Positions 45,285 through 53,449 of a stretch of 64,000 nt of DNA are shown one piece after another. Positions within the stretch are counted from its first letter, which is position 1; every line of letters begins with the position of its first letter. Below the pieces are notes generated by a model. That model saw only the letters and a program-made list of their open reading frames with translations, searched no databases and was not told the origin of the DNA. The position numbers and the translations under genes were made by a program. Source of the DNA: JBDTNL01 sp039933785. GTDB taxonomy: Bacteria > Acidobacteriota > Thermoanaerobaculia > Multivoradales > JAGPDF01. The stretch lies in NCBI GenBank assembly GCA_039933785.1, contig JBDTNL010000014.1, positions 1 to 64,000 of the forward strand, read 5' to 3'.

Positions 45285-45365
45285 CTAGTCCATAAGATCC
45301 TGTCGAGCTTCAACCGACTGAATCCAACGGCCCGCGGGTGCACCCCGCGGGCCGTTTTTGTTTTT
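45265..45365 (+). promoter_or_regulatory. Attenuator: alternative antiterminator/terminator pairing
   Basis: Segment 45265-45279, beginning 14 bases after the last Cys codon, can pair with 45333-45346. GGGGTGC (45265-45271) pairs perfectly with GCACCCC (45340-45346), and after a small internal loop T45274-G45279 pairs with C45333-G45338 (one U.G). This consumes half the 5' arm and the loop of the terminator. A ribosome stalled on the Cys codons would leave it free; one that reaches the stop at 45282 would cover it. Confidence 0.65.
45327..45365 (+). terminator. Intrinsic terminator before cysH
   Basis: A perfect 12-bp GC-rich stem (ACGGCCCGCGGG at 45327-45338, CCCGCGGGCCGT at 45344-45355), loop TGCAC, and a run of Ts broken by a single G (45355-45365). 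It lies 25 bp upstream of cysH, between leader and structural genes, as expected of an attenuator. Confidence 0.9.
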
Positions 45366-45390
45366 CTGATGCCGCCTCCAAGGAGATTTC

Positions 45391-46131
45391 GTGCCGGAAC
45401 CTAGAAGACGAAGTGAGCTGTCGTTGGAATCGCCGGAGAACTCTTCGGCCGAGGCCTTGGTGGACTGGGTGGTGCGCCGTTTTCCGCGTCAGCGCATCGT
45501 CGCCACCACCGGCTTCGGTATGGAGGGCTGCGTGCTCATCGACCTCCTGTCACGCTTGCCGGTGCCGCCGCGGGTGGTCTATCTCGACACCCACTTCCTG
45601 TTTCCCGAGACCTACTCCCTGCGCGACCGACTGGGGCGGCGCTACCCGCGAGTTCAGCTGGTCAACGCCGGCACGCGGCTGACCGCCGAGCAGCAGGAGG
45701 CGGGCTTCGGGCCGCGCCTGTGGGAGACCGAGCCCGACCTCTGCTGCCGCTTGCGCAAGGTCGATCCCCTGCGCGGGGCTCTGCGACGCATGGACGTCTG
45801 GATCACCGGCCTGCGGCGCGGCCAGTCGGAGAGCCGGTCGGTCCTGCGCACTGTCGACTGGGACTGGCAGTACCAGGTGGTGAAGGTGAGCCCGCTCGCC
45901 GCGTGGTCGAGGGAGCAGGTCTGGAGCTACGTCCAGGAGCACGATGTGCCCTACAACACGCTCCATGAGCAGGGCTATCCCTCGATCGGCTGCACGCATT
46001 GCACGCGGCCCGTTGCGGGCGCCGCGATCGGCAGCTACTCGCGCGAGGGTCGCTGGACGGGCACCGGCAAGACCGAATGCGGCCTGCATCGGGCGCCGCC
46101 CGGGAGCGCGGCGTCTGAAGGACGGCAATGA
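45391..46131 (+). CDS. cysH: Phosphoadenylyl/adenylylsulfate reductase
   Basis: A 246-aa reductase that converts APS (or PAPS) to sulfite using thioredoxin. The nucleotide-binding fold has 'VATTGFGMEGCVLIDLL' and 'VYLDTHFLFPETYSL'. The iron-sulfur cysteines C118-C119 and C201-T-H-C204 mark the [4Fe-4S] assimilatory type, which usually prefers APS. The catalytic cysteine is C230 in 'KTECGLH'. The GTG start has AAGGAGA at 45380. It is the first gene after the attenuator and overlaps the sulfite reductase gene by 4 bp. Confidence 0.93.
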   Translation: MPEPRRRSELSLESPENSSAEALVDWVVRRFPRQRIVATTGFGMEGCVLIDLLSRLPVPPRVVYLDTHFLFPETYSLRDRLGRRYPRVQLVNAGTRLTAEQQEAGFGPRLWETEPDLCCRLRKVDPLRGALRRMDVWITGLRRGQSESRSVLRTVDWDWQYQVVKVSPLAAWSREQVWSYVQEHDVPYNTLHEQGYPSIGCTHCTRPVAGAAIGSYSREGRWTGTGKTECGLHRAPPGSAASEGRQ

Positions 46132-47885
46132 GCGCCCCGGCGATCGAGAAGGAGTCGAGCGCGGAAGGCATCAAGCGCGAGAGCGCCGGCCTGCGCGGCG
46201 ACATCGCGGCCGAGCTCGCCGCACCCGGCAATCACTTCGAGGAGCACGACAAGCTGCTGCTCAAGTTTCACGGCATCTACCAACAGGACGATCGGGACTC
46301 GCGGGCCCAGGCTCGGGCGCGGGAAGGTGGAGGCAAGAGCTACTCGTTCATGGTGCGAGTGGCGATTCCGGGCGGTGCGCTCGATGCCGAGCAGTACCTC
46401 GAGCTCGACCGCCTCGCTGGGCAATTCGCGAACGGTTCGCTGCGGCTCACCACGCGGCAAGGCGTGCAGTTTCACGGCGTGCTCAAGGGCGATCTGAAGC
46501 CGGCGATCTCGCGCATCGATCAGGTGCTGCTCACTACGCTCGCGGCGTGCGGCGACGTTAGGCGAAATGTGATGGCTTGCCCGGCACCGCTTGCGGACCC
46601 GGCGCATCGCGCGGTGCAGGAGCTCGCGCGCGCCATCGCCCGCGACCTCGAGCCACGGAGCCGCGCCTACCATCAGATCTGGCTGGACGGGGAGCGGCTC
46701 CAAGCGGAGTCGCCCGGCGAAACCGTCGAGCCCTTCTATGGCACGCAGTACCTGCCGCGCAAGTTCAAGATTGCGGTGGCGCTCGACCGCGATAACTGCG
46801 TCGACGTGTACGCCTCGGACTGCGGGCTCATCGGGGTGAGCGAAGGCGGCCACGGTGGCCTGGTGATGGGCTACAACCTCATCGCCGGCGGCGGTCTCGG
46901 CCTGACGCACAACAAGCCGGATACGTTCGCGCGACTCGCGACCGTTCTGGGTTCCGTCGCCCCGGTGCAGGCCGTCGAGGCGGTGCGCGCGGTGGCGGCG
47001 ATCTTCCGCGACCACGGCAATCGCGCGGATCGACGGCACGCGCGGCTCAAGTACTTGATCGAGGAGTGGGGCGTCGCCAAGTTTCGGGCGGAGCTGCTCG
47101 TCCGCCTCGGTTGGCGCCTGCGCGAGCCGCTGCCGGTGGGCGAGCCCGACCAACACGATCACCTCGGCACGCACGAGCAGGGCGATGGGAAGGTTTTCCT
47201 CGGGGTGCACGTCGAGAGCGGCCGCATCGCCGATCGCGGCGAGAGCTTGCTGCGCACCGGACTCCGTGCGGTGATCGAGCGCTTTCGACCGGGTGTCCGC
47301 GTGACGCCGATGCAGAGCCTGCTGCTCACCGATCTCGAACCATCGGACGTTGCTGGGATTCGAGCTGAGCTCGCGGCGCACGGCGTTGCCGACGTCGTCG
47401 AGACCCCGGGCTTGAGCGCGGTGCGGCGCTACGCGATGGCCTGCCCGGCGCTGCCGACATGTGGGCTGGCGCTTACCGATGCCGAACGCGCCTTGCCTGG
47501 CGTAGTGACCGACCTCGAGCGTGAGCTCGGGCAGCTGGGCGTCGCCGACCTGCCGCTCACCGTGCGGATGACCGGCTGCCCGAACGGCTGCGCGCGGCCG
47601 TACAACGCCGACATTGGAATCGTCGGCCGCAAACCGGGGGTGTACCACGTGCTGGTCGGCGGTGGGCTGAGTGGCGATCGATTGGCGGATCTCTTCGCCG
47701 CCGACGTACCGGTCGAACGCATCGGCGAGGTCCTCCGGCCGCTCTTCAAACGGTTCGCCGCCGAACGCCAGCCTGGCGAAGGGTTGAGCGACTACTACCA
47801 GCGAGCGTTGGGCAGGGTGGAGGAGCGCCACCTGCTCACCGGCCGCGAGGCACCTACCGCATCGCGATTCGCGGAGCCCTCGTGA
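46128..47885 (+). CDS. Ferredoxin-type sulfite reductase (siroheme, [4Fe-4S])
   Basis: A 585-aa nitrite/sulfite reductase-family enzyme. The ferredoxin-like half-domains include 'LRLTTRQGVQFHGVLKG' and 'CGDVRRNVMACPAPLADPAH'. The four cluster/siroheme ligands are C439 and C445 ('ACPALPTCGLAL') and C484 and C488 ('TGCPNGCARPY'). Context next to cysH and siroheme genes indicates reduction of sulfite to sulfide. It lacks a flavoprotein partner, so ferredoxin probably supplies electrons. ATGA overlap upstream and GTGA downstream. Confidence 0.92.
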   Translation: MSAPAIEKESSAEGIKRESAGLRGDIAAELAAPGNHFEEHDKLLLKFHGIYQQDDRDSRAQARAREGGGKSYSFMVRVAIPGGALDAEQYLELDRLAGQFANGSLRLTTRQGVQFHGVLKGDLKPAISRIDQVLLTTLAACGDVRRNVMACPAPLADPAHRAVQELARAIARDLEPRSRAYHQIWLDGERLQAESPGETVEPFYGTQYLPRKFKIAVALDRDNCVDVYASDCGLIGVSEGGHGGLVMGYNLIAGGGLGLTHNKPDTFARLATVLGSVAPVQAVEAVRAVAAIFRDHGNRADRRHARLKYLIEEWGVAKFRAELLVRLGWRLREPLPVGEPDQHDHLGTHEQGDGKVFLGVHVESGRIADRGESLLRTGLRAVIERFRPGVRVTPMQSLLLTDLEPSDVAGIRAELAAHGVADVVETPGLSAVRRYAMACPALPTCGLALTDAERALPGVVTDLERELGQLGVADLPLTVRMTGCPNGCARPYNADIGIVGRKPGVYHVLVGGGLSGDRLADLFAADVPVERIGEVLRPLFKRFAAERQPGEGLSDYYQRALGRVEERHLLTGREAPTASRFAEPS

Positions 47886-48703
47886 TCGCCGGCCAGGTGT
47901 CTTCCCGGTGTTCCCGGCCGAGCGCCCTCGTGCTGGCGGCCCACGGCTGCGGCGACGCCTCCGATGCCAATGCACGTGTGCGCCTCCTGGCACGGCTGCT
48001 CGCGAGCCAGGAGCCCGGGCGACAAGTGGTCGTCGCGTTCGAGCTCGGGTCGCCGACGTTCCGCGACGCGCTCGGCGAGCTCGACCTTGAACGAGCTGGA
48101 CATCGTGTGCAAGTGGTGCCGATCATGGCGGCGGCCGGCTTCTTCACCCGACAGCGTCTGCCTGAGGCATTCGCCGCCCGCGCCCAGGCTCTTCATGTGG
48201 AGGTGCGCATCACGACTCCCTTGGGGAGCCACGCGGCCGTGATCTTGGGGGCCGTGGCCCGGACGGCGGCGCGCTTGCGGTCGCTTGGACCGGACGTTGC
48301 CGCTGGCCACACCGCGGTACTGGTGGCGGGTCACGGGACCGTCCGCGATTCTCGCAGCGGCGCCTCGACCATGAGCCTGGTGGGCGAGCTGCGTCGCTCC
48401 CAGCCTGGCCTTCGCGTCGTTGGAGCGTTCCTGGATCAAGAGCCGAGGCTGGAAACGGTGGCTGCCGAGCTCTCGGCGAGGCGGCTGATCGTGGTGCCCT
48501 ACCTGTTCGGCGGCGGGGCTCATCTGCAGCGGGACCTCGGAGCGCGGCTGGACGGCAGCGGGCCGGAAGTCTTGATCGAGCCAGCGCTATCGGACGCTCC
48601 GGCGCTACCGGCAGCGCTCGCCGCAGTCACCGATCTCGCTGTCTGGAGGGAACCCCGCACCGTCGTCGCACCGATGGCTCGGTGGCTCAGGAGGGTGTCG
48701 TGA
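47882..48703 (+). CDS. Sirohydrochlorin chelatase-like protein (CbiX/SirB, two domains)
   Basis: A 273-aa protein made of two CbiX-type halves: 'ALVLAAHGCGDASDANARVR' near the N-terminus and 'VLVAGHGTVRDSRSG' in the second half. The histidines are the metal ligands in the family. In this operon the likely reaction is insertion of Fe2+ into sirohydrochlorin to make siroheme for the sulfite reductase. GTG start in a GTGA overlap, with a GTGA overlap to the next gene. Confidence 0.88.
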   Translation: MIAGQVSSRCSRPSALVLAAHGCGDASDANARVRLLARLLASQEPGRQVVVAFELGSPTFRDALGELDLERAGHRVQVVPIMAAAGFFTRQRLPEAFAARAQALHVEVRITTPLGSHAAVILGAVARTAARLRSLGPDVAAGHTAVLVAGHGTVRDSRSGASTMSLVGELRRSQPGLRVVGAFLDQEPRLETVAAELSARRLIVVPYLFGGGAHLQRDLGARLDGSGPEVLIEPALSDAPALPAALAAVTDLAVWREPRTVVAPMARWLRRVS

Positions 48704-50241
48704 CCGCCGGCAGTGTCAGCCTGGTCGGCGCCGGCCCGGGCGATCCCGGCCTCATCACCCGCCGAGGGCTCGAGCTCCTGCGCGCGGCGCAAGTCGTGGT
48801 GCACGATCGCCTGGTGGGGCGCGAGCTGCTCCTGGAGGCTCCGCCCGAGGCGCGCCTCGTCGATGCCGGGAAGGCGCCCGGGCGTGTTCCGTTGGACCAG
48901 GTGACGATCAACGATTTGCTGATTGCGGAGGCGCGGTCCGGACATCGCGTGGTGCGCCTGAAGGGCGGCGATCCCTTCGTCTTTGGCCGCGGGTTCGAAG
49001 AGCTCCTAGCCTGCCGCGAAGCCGGCGTGCGGTGCGAAGTCGTGCCGGGAGTGAGCAGCGCGATCGCCGGACCCGCCGCGGCCGGCATTCCGGTCACCTT
49101 GCGTGGCGTGGCGCGCAGCTTCGCGGTCATGACCGCCCAGACGGGCGCCAGCGCCTTGGCCGATGCCCAGGGCGGTCCCAACTGGCCCGCTCTGGCTCGC
49201 ACCGACACACTCGTGATCCTGATGGGCGGCACACAGCTCAAGGGGGTCCGGGGCGCGCTGCTCGACGCGGGCAGGTCGCCCCAGACGCCGGTCGCGATCG
49301 TCGAGTCGGCGACCTTGCCACGGCAACGGGTGACGCGCGCGACGCTCGCAACTCTCGGACGAGTGGAGCCGGGAGCGGGAGCCCCGGCGGTGCTGGTGGT
49401 AGGGGAGGTGGCCCGCTTCGCGAGAACGCACGAAGACGGCGAAAGCCGAGCGCTCACGGGCCGGCGAGTTGTCGTCACTCGGCCCCTCCGTTCGGCGTCA
49501 GCGGTCGCGGGGCAACTCAGGCGCCGAGGCGCGGAGGTGATCGTCTGCCCGCTTATCCGCATCGAATACCGCAAACCACGCAAGCCGCACCATCTCGAGC
49601 GCGAAATTTTCAGCGCCGCGGTCCAGAGCGGCCAGGAACCGTGGATCGTGTTCACTTCGCGACACGGTGTAGTTGGCTTCTGGGCTGCCCTGCGTGCTGC
49701 CGGCGGGGACGCGCGCTCGTGCGCGGGCGCTCGTCTGGCCGTAGTCGGACCGCGGACCGGCGAGGCGCTCGGCGAGATCGGCCTGACGCCCGACCTCGTC
49801 GCCGATCCGGGCCGCGCCGAAGCCCTGATCGAAATCCTCGCGCCGCAAGTCGCCGGAGCGGAGGTCCTCTTTCCCTGTGGCACGCTGGCCCGCCGCGAGG
49901 TGGCGGCGGGACTGCGGGCGGCCGGCGCCAAGGTGCGCGAGCTGGTGGTCTACAACACCTTGCCCGAGCGCCCGGACGCGGCGGCTGCGGCCGAGATTCA
50001 ACGTGGCGTCGACGCGGTCCTGTTCCACAGCCCAAGCGCGGTTCGGGCGTGGGTCGCCGCGCGGCTGGCGCCCGTTCGGGTCCTGGTTGCCTGCCTCGGA
50101 GAAGAAACGGCGGACGTCGCCCGGCGATCGGGTCTGGAGCCCGAAATCGTCGCCGAGGAGCACTCCGATGACGGGCTGATCGCCGCTCTCGAAGCCCACT
50201 TCGCGCCGTCAACGGCGCGGAGCCAGGCGAGCCGCACCTGA
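48700..50241 (+). CDS. Fused uroporphyrinogen-III C-methyltransferase / uroporphyrinogen-III synthase
   Basis: A 513-aa CobA-HemD fusion. Residues about 5-245 are the SAM-dependent methyltransferase ('VSLVGAGPGDPGLITRRGLE', 'VVRLKGGDPFVFGRGFEEL', 'GIPVTLRGVARSFAVMTAQT'). Residues about 260-510 are the HemD fold ('GRRVVVTRPLRSASAVAGQL', 'PWIVFTSRHGVVGFW'). Together they make uroporphyrinogen III and methylate it to precorrin-2, which feeds siroheme. GTG 48700 has AGGAGGG upstream; a GTG at 48682 is less likely. No precorrin-2 dehydrogenase is present in the window, so oxidation to sirohydrochlorin must be encoded elsewhere. Confidence 0.92.
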   Translation: MTAGSVSLVGAGPGDPGLITRRGLELLRAAQVVVHDRLVGRELLLEAPPEARLVDAGKAPGRVPLDQVTINDLLIAEARSGHRVVRLKGGDPFVFGRGFEELLACREAGVRCEVVPGVSSAIAGPAAAGIPVTLRGVARSFAVMTAQTGASALADAQGGPNWPALARTDTLVILMGGTQLKGVRGALLDAGRSPQTPVAIVESATLPRQRVTRATLATLGRVEPGAGAPAVLVVGEVARFARTHEDGESRALTGRRVVVTRPLRSASAVAGQLRRRGAEVIVCPLIRIEYRKPRKPHHLEREIFSAAVQSGQEPWIVFTSRHGVVGFWAALRAAGGDARSCAGARLAVVGPRTGEALGEIGLTPDLVADPGRAEALIEILAPQVAGAEVLFPCGTLARREVAAGLRAAGAKVRELVVYNTLPERPDAAAAAEIQRGVDAVLFHSPSAVRAWVAARLAPVRVLVACLGEETADVARRSGLEPEIVAEEHSDDGLIAALEAHFAPSTARSQASRT

Positions 50242-50309
50242 CGCGTTGCCTGATGGATTGACCGCTGGACCATCCGGCGCATCCGCCGCGTGGATTTGCA
50301 CTGGAGATC

Positions 50310-52025
50310 ATGATGTCGATTCTCGAAGCGAGTACCAAGACCGAGCTTCGCTCCCTGCTCGTCGGGGCCGAAGCCGCAACCGCGCTGCGCAACGAGGCGC
50401 TGCATTTGAAATCCTGGGACCTGGATTCTCGACAGACCTGCGATCTCGAGCTTCTGCTCAACGGCGGATTCACTCCGCTCGGTGGCTTCCTGGGGCGCCA
50501 AGACTACGAATCGGTGCTTCAACGATCGCGGCTGGTCGACGGCACGCTGTGGCCGATTCCCGTCACCCTCGACGTCGATAAGGAGTTCGCCGCCGGTCTT
50601 GCGCTCGGCGAGCGCATCGTGCTCCGCCACGCCGAGGGCATGGCGCTCGCGGTGCTCACGGTGAGCGATCGCTGGACACCGGATCGGGCGGCGGAGGCTC
50701 GCGCCGTCCTGGGCAGCGACGATGAAGCGCATCCGGAAGCCTTCCGGTTACTCAGGGTCTCTCGCGCTGTGTATTTGGGGGGCAGGGTCGAAGGGATCGA
50801 AGCATCGCCGCACCATACGTTTCGGCACCTGCGGCAGGGGCCGGGCGAGGTGCGCGCCGAGATCGAGCGCCGCGGCCTCGAGCGCGTGGTCGCCTTCCAA
50901 ACCCGCAATCCCCTGCATCGCGCGCACGTCGAGCTCATTCGGCGAGCGGCCGAGGCAGTCGACGCGACCGTGCTGCTGCACCCCGTGGTGGGCAGGACGA
51001 AACCCGGCGACATCGACTACTTCACTCGCGTGCGCTGCTATCAGGCCGTGCTGCCACATCTTGGAAGCGGCGCCTTGCTTAGCCTGCTTCCGCTCGCCAT
51101 GCGCATGGCCGGTCCGCGGGAGGCGGTGTGGCACGCCATCTTGCGGCGGAACTTCGGCGCGACTCACTTCGTGGTTGGGCGCGATCACGCGGGACCGGGG
51201 AGAGACAGCGCCGGCCGGCCGTTCTACCATCCCGACGCGGCCCGGCAGCTCGCCGAGCAGCACGCGCCGGAGGTCGGCATCGAGATCATCTCGTCGGAGG
51301 AGCTGGTCTATTGCGGCGAACTCGGCGACTACCTGCCGGGCTCGCAGGTGAAGCCGGGCAGCGAAGTGCTGTCGCTTTCGGGCACGGAGTTCCGCAAGCG
51401 TCTGCGCGAAGGGGCCGAGATTCCGGAATGGTTCTCCTACGAAGAGGTGGTGCGGGTGCTTCGCCGCCAACATCCACCGCGGAGCGCCCAGGGCTTCACC
51501 GTCTTCTTCACCGGGCTTTCGGGCGCGGGCAAGTCGACGATCGCCAACATCCTGGTCGCCAGGCTTACCGAGGAGGGCAGCCGGCCGGTGACGCTTCTCG
51601 ACGGCGATCTGGTGCGCAAGAACCTGTCGAGCGAGCTCGGCTTTTCACGCCAGCACCGCGATCTCAACATCCTCCGCATAGGTTTCGTCGCCAACGAGAT
51701 CACCCGGAATGGCGGCGCCGCGGTGTGCGCCCCGATCGCGCCCTACGCCCCGGCCCGGCGACAGGTGCGCCAGTGCATCGAGGAGCACGGCGGCTTCGTC
51801 GAGGTCCACGTTGCCACCTCGATCGAGGTCTGCGAAAGCCGCGACCGCAAGGGGCTCTACGCCAAGGCGCGCGCGGGACTGGTGAAGGGATTCACGGGTA
51901 TCGACGATCCGTACGACGTGCCCGAGCACGCCGAGCTGGTCATTGACGCGGGCAGCGTGCCGCCGGAAGAGGCCGCGGAGCAGATCCTGCGGTTCCTAGT
52001 GCACGAGGGCTACTTGCCGCTGTAG
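50310..52025 (+). CDS. Bifunctional sulfate adenylyltransferase / adenylylsulfate kinase
   Basis: A 571-aa fusion. The N-terminal ATP sulfurylase (residues about 1-385) has 'VVAFQTRNPLHRAHVELIRR' and 'HFVVGRDHAGPGRD'. The C-terminal APS kinase (about 395-571) has the P-loop GLSGAGKST and 'LLDGDLVRKNLSSELGFS'. It activates sulfate to APS and then PAPS. The order sulfurylase-kinase matches the fused enzymes found in several bacteria. It lies 68 bp after the CobA-HemD gene and is likely the last gene of the operon. ATG 50313 has better spacing from GGAG than ATG 50310. Confidence 0.95.
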   Translation: MMSILEASTKTELRSLLVGAEAATALRNEALHLKSWDLDSRQTCDLELLLNGGFTPLGGFLGRQDYESVLQRSRLVDGTLWPIPVTLDVDKEFAAGLALGERIVLRHAEGMALAVLTVSDRWTPDRAAEARAVLGSDDEAHPEAFRLLRVSRAVYLGGRVEGIEASPHHTFRHLRQGPGEVRAEIERRGLERVVAFQTRNPLHRAHVELIRRAAEAVDATVLLHPVVGRTKPGDIDYFTRVRCYQAVLPHLGSGALLSLLPLAMRMAGPREAVWHAILRRNFGATHFVVGRDHAGPGRDSAGRPFYHPDAARQLAEQHAPEVGIEIISSEELVYCGELGDYLPGSQVKPGSEVLSLSGTEFRKRLREGAEIPEWFSYEEVVRVLRRQHPPRSAQGFTVFFTGLSGAGKSTIANILVARLTEEGSRPVTLLDGDLVRKNLSSELGFSRQHRDLNILRIGFVANEITRNGGAAVCAPIAPYAPARRQVRQCIEEHGGFVEVHVATSIEVCESRDRKGLYAKARAGLVKGFTGIDDPYDVPEHAELVIDAGSVPPEEAAEQILRFLVHEGYLPL

Positions 52026-52031
52026 AACGAG

Positions 52032-52058
52032 GGCGCCGGGCCGCGCGAGCCCGGCGCC
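52032..52058. terminator. Hairpin between convergent genes
   Basis: A perfect 10-bp stem (GGCGCCGGGC at 52032-52041, GCCCGGCGCC at 52049-52058) with a 7-nt loop lies between the sulfurylase stop and the convergent cytochrome stop. Only a short ATTT follows on the plus strand, so it is a weak or bidirectional terminator. Confidence 0.6.
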
Positions 52059-52065
52059 GCGGATT

Positions 52066-52641
52066 TCAGTCGTGAGTTCCCGATCTCGGGATGGAGCGCA
52101 GGTACTCCCAGATCGCACGCAGGTCGCGGTCGCTGTAATTTTTGAACGCCGGCCAGGGCATGACTTGCAGCAGCGGGCCCATCTCGGGATGCTTGTGGTC
52201 GAGATCGATCCCGGTCCGGATCACGAGCCTGAATTGAGCGAAGGTCAATCCCGCGGGAAGGCCGTTTTCCTCAGGGGTCAAGTTACGCGAGGTGAACGGC
52301 CCGAAGTGCTGTCCGCCGGCTAAGTAGCCCTCGGGATTCACGACGCCGGGCTGGCCAAGGAAGGGATCGTGGCCGGTGACGAAGGGTTGCAGCGTATGGC
52401 AGTCGTTACAGCCGCCGGCATTCACGAGGTAACTGCCGAGGCCGATGAGATTGTGCACGGCCGGGCCGTGCTGAGTGAGCGGAACCGGCGCCACGCGATA
52501 GCCGAGGTCGATGCGGGCGAGCTCGGGATCCTGGGGCAGCGGTGGCGCCGCGGCGAAGAGATCCTCGATAACTATCGAGGAGGCGACGAGAGCGAACGAC
52601 AAAACGAGGAGCGTCGAAAACGAAATGCGCTTCCGAACCAT
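52066..52641 (-). CDS. Monoheme cytochrome c
   Basis: A 191-aa exported protein with a signal or anchor (about residues 8-30) and a single heme site CNDCH in 'NAGGCNDCHTLQPF'. A later methionine in 'LLQVMPWPAF' is the probable distal ligand. The segment 'FGPFTSRNLTPEENGLPAGL' resembles the cytochrome subunits of dehydrogenases. No partner enzyme is adjacent. ATG 52641 is chosen for its AAAGGAGA site; a longer frame adds 21 residues. Confidence 0.85.
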   Translation of the reverse strand: MVRKRISFSTLLVLSFALVASSIVIEDLFAAAPPLPQDPELARIDLGYRVAPVPLTQHGPAVHNLIGLGSYLVNAGGCNDCHTLQPFVTGHDPFLGQPGVVNPEGYLAGGQHFGPFTSRNLTPEENGLPAGLTFAQFRLVIRTGIDLDHKHPEMGPLLQVMPWPAFKNYSDRDLRAIWEYLRSIPRSGTHD

Positions 52642-52700
52642 GCCGATCTCCTTTGGAAGTGGAACGCCGTACTCCACGCTAGCGCCGAAAGTCGGGCCTG

Positions 52701-53444
52701 TCAAAGTCGCGCGGCGGCCTCGGCGTCGAGCAGGAAGATCAGTTCGCCCGTCGTGGGCCGCACGTGAGCCGAAGGCAGCGCCGGATCCCGCTCGCGCAGG
52801 AGACGCCGGGCGATCTCGGCCTTTTCCGTGCCGGTGACGAGGAAGACCACCTGACGGGCGGCATCGAGCACCGGGTAGGTCAGGGTGATCCGGTGGGTGT
52901 GGAACGAGGACACCCAGGTCGCCGCGACCAGGCGCTCGTGCTCATCGAGCGCACTGCTCCCGGGGAATAACGATGCCGTGTGGCCGTCAGGACCGAGGCC
53001 GAGAAGCACGAGGTCGAACGCGGGCAGTGTGCCCGGTGCGAGATAGAAGAAGCTCCGCAGCATGGACTCGTACGCCGCGGCTCCGCTTTCCGGCGGCACG
53101 GTTTCGGCGGCGATGCGATGCACGTTGTCCGATGGAATTGCCGCTCCGGCTAGCGCCGCCATCGCGTTGTGATAGTTGCTGTCGGCGTGATCGGGAGGCA
53201 CACAGCGCTCGTCGCCCCAAAAGAGATGCACGCGGGTCCAGTCGAGCGGTGCCCGATCGGGAGTCGTTGTCGTCAGGCTCCGGTAGAGATCGTTAGGAGT
53301 GCGGCCACCCGATAAGGCAACCGTGAAGCGGCCGCGTTCGGCGATCGACTGCGCGGCTGTGGCGCGGAAGAGCTGGTCCGCGGCCAGGACCACCGCGGCC
53401 GGGCTCGGTAGCACCTCGATCGACGGTTCGTCGGCGGAGCGCAC
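52701..53444 (-). CDS. pgl: 6-phosphogluconolactonase
   Basis: A 247-aa enzyme hydrolysing 6-phosphogluconolactone in the oxidative pentose phosphate pathway. Signatures are 'FTVALSGGRTPNDLYRSL', 'HLFWGDERCVPPDHADSNY' and 'LLGLGPDGHTASLFPG'. GTG 53444 lies 5 bp after the zwf stop, so the two are translated together. Length is normal. Confidence 0.93.
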   Translation of the reverse strand: MRSADEPSIEVLPSPAAVVLAADQLFRATAAQSIAERGRFTVALSGGRTPNDLYRSLTTTTPDRAPLDWTRVHLFWGDERCVPPDHADSNYHNAMAALAGAAIPSDNVHRIAAETVPPESGAAAYESMLRSFFYLAPGTLPAFDLVLLGLGPDGHTASLFPGSSALDEHERLVAATWVSSFHTHRITLTYPVLDAARQVVFLVTGTEKAEIARRLLRERDPALPSAHVRPTTGELIFLLDAEAAARL

Positions 53445-53449
53445 GGTCG

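Noticed and set aside
45285..45390. SAM or cobalamin riboswitch before cysH
   Set aside because: No conserved riboswitch core is visible; the Cys-rich ORF plus terminator explains the region better.
46035..47993. 652-aa minus-strand reading frame
   Set aside because: Shadow of the sulfite reductase gene.
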